64,000 bases of DNA from Entrophospora sp. SA101. Taxonomy: Eukaryota; Glomeromycota; Glomeromycetes; Entrophosporales; Entrophosporaceae. Made by a program: the position numbers and the translations under genes. A model generated the notes under the pieces. The model saw only the letters and a program-made list of their open reading frames with translations, was not told where the DNA came from and searched no databases. The stretch is taken from positions 24,971 through 88,970 of the forward strand of contig CAUDNR010002291.1 in assembly GCA_958430865.1 (NCBI GenBank). The letters are read 5' to 3'. The stretch's first letter is position 1; the number at the start of each line of letters is the position of its first letter. Shown here piece after piece: positions 59,416 to 64,000 of this stretch.

Positions 59416-60488
59416 TTAAAAAATTGTCATAAGAGCAAAACAAACATATAGTAATGCGATAGGATAAGCAATTAATAAATGTTGTTCTTTCATTTGTAAT
59501 ACTGTTACAAATATTGTTGAAGATGAATATGTGCTCCAGATTATTGAAATGGCTGAAATAATGAATCCAAATGGTTCGCTAAATAATAATCATAATAAAA
59601 ATAATTAGTAACTTATTATGTAGATCAAAAGAAAGAAGAAAATAAATAAATACCTTAAAGGTATGCCGATACCAATACAACTTAATAGTACTAGTGGTAA
59701 TAAACAATACCCAAGTACACTTGCTATACAATATCCATCTACGCTTGACTCACTCATGGAATTCAATATCAAATAAATAGAAGCCCATCCAAGTAATGCC
59801 ACTCCATAAATATATCCAAAATGTACTTTTCCTGTCTACACAAATAGATCGATTAATCTGTGTAAGATTTGCGTATAGATTTTTTGTAAACATAATTTTT
59901 TTATAATCATACCAGTAACAAAGAAATGCCAAATATTAAACAGAATAAAAGTGGCCCAAATAAATCCGCATCATCCATTATGTGTTTGTTCACTGTTTTA
60001 AATGGATTTAATACTGCCAAGCTCTAACAAACGAATATAAATTATATTTTCACTTTCACTATCATGTATATCTCTTTCATTTTATAATATATATTTAATT
60101 TGTACCTTGGTCTTTATATGATCAAAATTAATTCCAAGCTCTATAATATAATAAATAATAGTTGATTAGTTTAATTTTATTCTCTGAATATTCGCTTTTT
60201 AGTTATACATTTTTATTTACCATCAAGCAAAGGTGGTTCGTCAGCAAATCCGCCTGTACCAAACGCACTCAAAAGGCTTCCAGTGCTACCTCCAAATTGA
60301 TAATTATGATGATGTGAAAAAGTTTGTTGCATTGGTGGTGGATAGAAAAGGGAATTTGACTGTGCTGAATATACACCATCAGGATCCTCATAAGGAGTAG
60401 GGTAAAATTGTAAATTTTCTGGTGAGCCATAAACATTGACGTCTGTTCCCTCAAAAAGTACAGAATGTACATGTCCTCCTTCCGCCAT
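59416..60488 (-). CDS. YIP1: Yip1/YIPF5 family Golgi-ER membrane protein
   Basis: Five exons (60488-60221, 60140-60106, 60023-59913, 59835-59654, 59578-59416) encode 252 aa. A Pro/Ser/Gln-rich cytosolic N-terminus leads to [20 protein letters not shown], the conserved entry to the Yip1 domain, then [48 protein letters not shown] and a C-terminal helix ending [16 protein letters not shown]. Five membrane segments are typical. Yip1 proteins bind Yif1 and Rab GTPases in COPII vesicle formation and Golgi traffic. Length and motifs match well. The stop lies directly against the poly-A tract. Confidence 0.95.
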
Positions 60489-61556
60489 TGTTAATTTATT
60501 TTTTTAGAGAAGTCTTGGATTTTTTGATTTACAAAAAATTTTGTCGAATTGTACTATAGTGAGTGCGGTCTAAAGGCCTATCAAGTTTTGCACAAATTTT
60601 AAAAGTATAGAGATCACTTTCCGACCTACCTTTTAAAAAATAGTTCTATTAGTTCTATTAGTTGATAGAGTAAGCTCTCCCACCAGCTTTAATGTAGAGT
60701 TCCATTTTTTTTTTGGTACATCTCGAGAATCATTACTAAATTTAGGATAATTTACGAAAATCATAACTAAAGTTGAAAGTGATAGTCGAGTTATTTCAAC
60801 AATGACTTTTTGATGCGTATTGTGATTATTTACACTGTTATTACAATTTAACATAGTATGTTTTTATGAATACGAAGAATTTTGTAAGAAGTAATAATAT
60901 TGAAGTAGAAAGAAACTTGTTCATGGAGAATACAAACATAAAAAAACTGTATCCCCAAGGTCTCTTGAGACAATTTACATAACCTTACACCCGTTCAATA
61001 TTGATTCCTCTTAACATAGTGATATGTGATCGCGGACCAAAAAAGTGAGTTTGTCATCAGGGTAGAATATAAGGTAGGCGACCTCCACGAACATATTCAC
61101 GTATTAGTATGGAATGAAATCCGAACACCTCTTATATGAGGATTCCCATTTAGTGTGAATTTAAACTAACTACCAATCTCACTCATTGTTTCCGGAAGAG
61201 CCATCTCAACGATGCAACGAAAAAAAAAAGAGTATGTAATCTAATAAAAACTAAAAACTAAAAACTGAAAACTAAATAAAAGCTAACTATTAGACTATTA
61301 AATACTACTACTAAATGAATATTCTTTTTGTCCACAAAGCCTCTACAAACCTACTTTAATAACAATAAATCCGAATAACATGCTACTTAATCAGTGTTGG
61401 AAAATTATTACATTAAACCAAGTTTACTTGAGGCAATGAATAGCCTTGGAGTGTGTTGTTAGTTTTTTCTGGAGATGTCTGTCAATCATTTTATAAAACT
61501 GAATCTCAGTGTCCACGTTTATTAATCCTACACAAAAATTTAAAATACAACTTTAG
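60489..61556. other. Intergenic, no gene recognised
   Basis: YIP1 promoter side followed by repeat-like DNA without supported coding sequence. Confidence 0.5.
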
Positions 61557-61849
61557 TAATTGGTAAAATCAATCAAACTGTCCATTATGGCCCATTTGAC
61601 ATTTATTGGTGGAATTTTATTAACAAAGAAAGAAATACAAAAAACCATGTTATCCAATTAAGAATTAATATGAGAATTGAAGATGAAAAAGAAATTGTTA
61701 TCCGAATAGTTGTAAATACAGATGAGAATGGAGTGATTTATTCAACATCAAGCGAAGTGATAAATGAAAATTATAATTTTTTTTTGATAAATGACACGTT
61801 ATTTTGGGCCAAGCATTTGATGATATTTGTTGATGTTACAATTACCTAG
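61557..61849 (+). CDS. Orphan exon-like ORF
   Basis: An open frame after a possible acceptor (TTTAG) reads VIGKINQTVHYGPFDIYWWNFI, RNTKNHVIQLRINMRIEDEK, VVNTDENGVIYSTSSEVINE and ends DVTIT-TAG. The composition and 97-codon length look coding, but no start or upstream exon can be placed. Probably a gene remnant; domain unknown. Confidence 0.35.
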
Positions 61850-62924
61850 TGGTTCACTATTATTACCATTACTATTATTATTATCATTACTACTATTCTT
61901 ATCATTATCACTTCCACTATTACTACTGCTAATAATAATATTATTATTATTCAATGATATACCCTTAATTCACCGCCATTATTATTATTTAATGGTTCAC
62001 CATTACTATTACTACTATTATCTTTTATTCTGCTACGAGTATTATGGTTTTGGGGGTGGGGCAAATTAATGGTAGATTTTTTCCTCTTCGTAATTCTAAG
62101 TAGAGAATATCATTTTTTTATCATTGTATAAAAAAAATTACATTTATCAGCCGGTTAAACCATTTTTTTTCTCTGCCGGTTGACATCACTAACAAATTAT
62201 TTATTTATTTATTTTTGATTAGGACTATCTTATGTTAAAAAGGAGTAATAGTAAGAGTCATCTTTCACAAAAAATAAACTAACTCGAATAGCTCAATTGT
62301 GTTGAGTGCTCACAGTTTTAATCATAGTGTGTGTAATGAAAGCTGGCAATCTTTGGAGTTTGGAATCCACCTTTCGCCCAAGATAACCCGAACCAATGAA
62401 AATACTCAAGAATGTTCGAGGATATATTTACTGTAGCGCACAAATAAACATAAACATTATGGAACAAATGAGAGAACTAATTACGAATATATAAAGGTGG
62501 CGTCCACTTTACACAAGTTTCCCGATTAACTGCAAAAGTATCGATTGATTCGGATGTCATAATAATATATATCAAAGGTATATGGAATAGCAAAATGTCA
62601 ATAGATATAATCAGACACAACAACTATTTTCTTCCCTTCTGGGATTTTTTCTTGTTGACAACATCTGAATGAGAGATTGGTGGTTACGAAATATTCTTAA
62701 TTTGTTCGATTTGGATGGACGCAATATCATTATTAGTATTTTTGTTTTAACTCAACAAATATCAAATTAATTAAATTTCAACAAAAAAATGAAAATTTTT
62801 GAAATTAATAAAGATATTTGAAGATTATATCCCGTCTCCAAATTTACTTGATATTGTGAATACTCCCACCCACTCTCAAAAAAAAAACCAGAAGGTGAAT
62901 TTATTTATCTAAGCTTGAATCGTA

Positions 62925-63150
62925 ATTACAAATTCAGTCGTAGACAAGTAATTAATTATGTATTCGGCTGCAAAATAAATAAATGATTATGGATTTAGTT
63001 GAAAAACAATAATTAATTACGGACCTTAGTTGTAAAACAAAAAATTAATTGCCAAACTGAGACATAAAAAACAATTAATTAAATTAATTACGGATTCACT
63101 TGCAAACCAAATAATAGCAATTACGGATCCAGTCTAAAAACAAATAATTA
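62925..63150. repeat. Degenerate tandem repeat, about 35-40 bp units
   Basis: Units resemble AATTACGGATTTAGTTGCAA followed by AACAAATAATTA, repeated five or six times with much drift. Confidence 0.7.
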
Positions 63151-63275
63151 ATTGGGAAAAAGTTGTAACACCAGATACTTTTTCTTGAGGTCAATTATTT
63201 TCCCATATATTTTGTTCATATATAACCATCACTACTTTTAAATGTTAATGAACAAATAAATATTGTGTTTAGCCA

Positions 63276-63476
63276 TCATATGGGTAGAAAAAATGTAATC
63301 CATAAAGGTTTCGCATGGTGGAAGCATTGAGCACAACGACCGTTTTTTACAACGGCTTTGCAACTGTTTTACAATATTAGTGAAATATTATGTAAGTTAT
63401 CGTAAAAACAGTTGTTATGCTCAATGCTTCCACCATGTAAAATCTTTGTGAATTACATGTTTTCCACCAGTATATC
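63276..63476. mobile_element. Long-armed hairpin element
   Basis: Arms 63276-63348 and 63404-63476 share CATGGTGGAAGCATTGAGCA and continue outward through ATGTAAT and GGTRGAAAA. Most differences between arms are transitions, as in deamination decay. The loop is about 55 bp. No coding capacity. Confidence 0.7.
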
Positions 63477-63825
63477 ATTTTTGCATTCTTTTTCCGCACG
63501 TTTTTAACGAGTGTCTTATAACCATAATGATGGAATGTTTCGCCTTCAAGTATTGTACAGCACCTATCAAGAAGTACCAGATGTCCCGAGTACATTAATT
63601 ATACAAAAAATCATATCGATTTGTAGCTTAAGTTCTGAAGATTATGTGTATAAATTTCATGCCTTTATGTTTTTGGAACCTTGGCAATTAAAAATAAAAG
63701 AAATTCGATTATTTTTGAAAAAAAAAAATTCCAAAGCCTACAAAATAATTTCATGATTTTGGTTAGAAATCAATTTTAGAATTCATGCACCATTCTTTTC
63801 GTAGACGCTTATAAGGATGATGAGG

Positions 63826-63875
63826 ATAATAATAATAATAATAATAATAATTGAAAAATGGTATCGGAATGCAGT

Positions 63876-63908
<33 letters not shown>

Positions 63909-63912
63909 AATA
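63826..63912. repeat. AAT and CAA trinucleotide microsatellites
   Basis: A run of AAT units (63826-63852) followed closely by about ten CAA units (63876-63907). Confidence 0.9.
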
Positions 63913-64000
63913 CTTATTAATTTAATCCAACTACATTTAATTATGTATATCATTCATTCATTATATTGGTAAGATATGTGCAAATTCGGGCGCATTTTAT

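Larger units (their letters stand above)
61850..64000. other. Gene-poor, repeat-rich end of window
   Basis: Contains trinucleotide stretches (61860-62050, 63826-63912), a degenerate tandem region (62925-63150) and a hairpin element (63276-63476). Short ORFs here are unsupported. Confidence 0.6.

Noticed and set aside
59186..59443. Minus-strand Phe-rich ORF
   Set aside because: A translation of the poly-A/T tract.
61827..62069. Leu/Ser-rich ORF
   Set aside because: A reading of an imperfect trinucleotide repeat.

Overview
The window looks like nuclear DNA of an arbuscular mycorrhizal fungus (Glomeromycotina, close to Rhizophagus). It is very AT-rich. Its genes are cut by many short GT-AG introns of about 45-120 bp. 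The housekeeping proteins are fungal, and several hypothetical families are ones I associate with Rhizophagus. Exon models for ten genes were built by hand; in each spliced gene the exon lengths sum to a multiple of three.

The dominant structure is a giant inverted repeat. Positions 297-18430 reappear reverse-complemented at 33748-51881 (mirror rule x to 52178-x), with no indel and no mismatch in any stretch I compared. Each arm (about 18.1 kb) carries the same six genes: a CBP4-like respiratory assembly factor, the second-largest subunit of RNA polymerase I, 40S ribosomal protein uS10/Rps20, mitoribosomal protein mS37/Mrp10, a SAM-domain protein and a P4-ATPase flippase. The symmetry axis (26089) falls on a 10-N assembly gap (26080-26089). 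At both ends of the arms identity drops abruptly to diverged but still homologous sequence. This fits a very recent duplication, gene conversion or an assembly artefact.

The unique centre (18431-33747) has two parts. Next to the arms lies DNA that only makes sense with TGA read as tryptophan: a pair of adjacent coiled-coil/zinc-ribbon genes (one diverged copy per side), a decayed transposase-like gene with TGA at expected Trp positions, and a small ORF near a Shine-Dalgarno-like sequence. A 13-bp inverted repeat bounds 17766-21455 and may mark a mobile element. This points to a code-4 genome, for which the Mollicutes-related endobacteria of these fungi are the obvious candidates. The rest of the centre is fungal: a 387-aa hypothetical gene, an SZRD1-like SUZ-domain gene, a mitochondrial-looking membrane protein gene, a nuclease pseudogene and dispersed repeats.

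Beyond the right arm (51882-64000) come a repeated-family pseudogene split by a 139-bp hairpin transposon, a seven-helix receptor gene, DNA-transposon remnants, a 35-bp tandem array, a YIP1 gene and a repeat-rich gene-poor tail. No rRNA, convincing tRNA or CRISPR array was seen.
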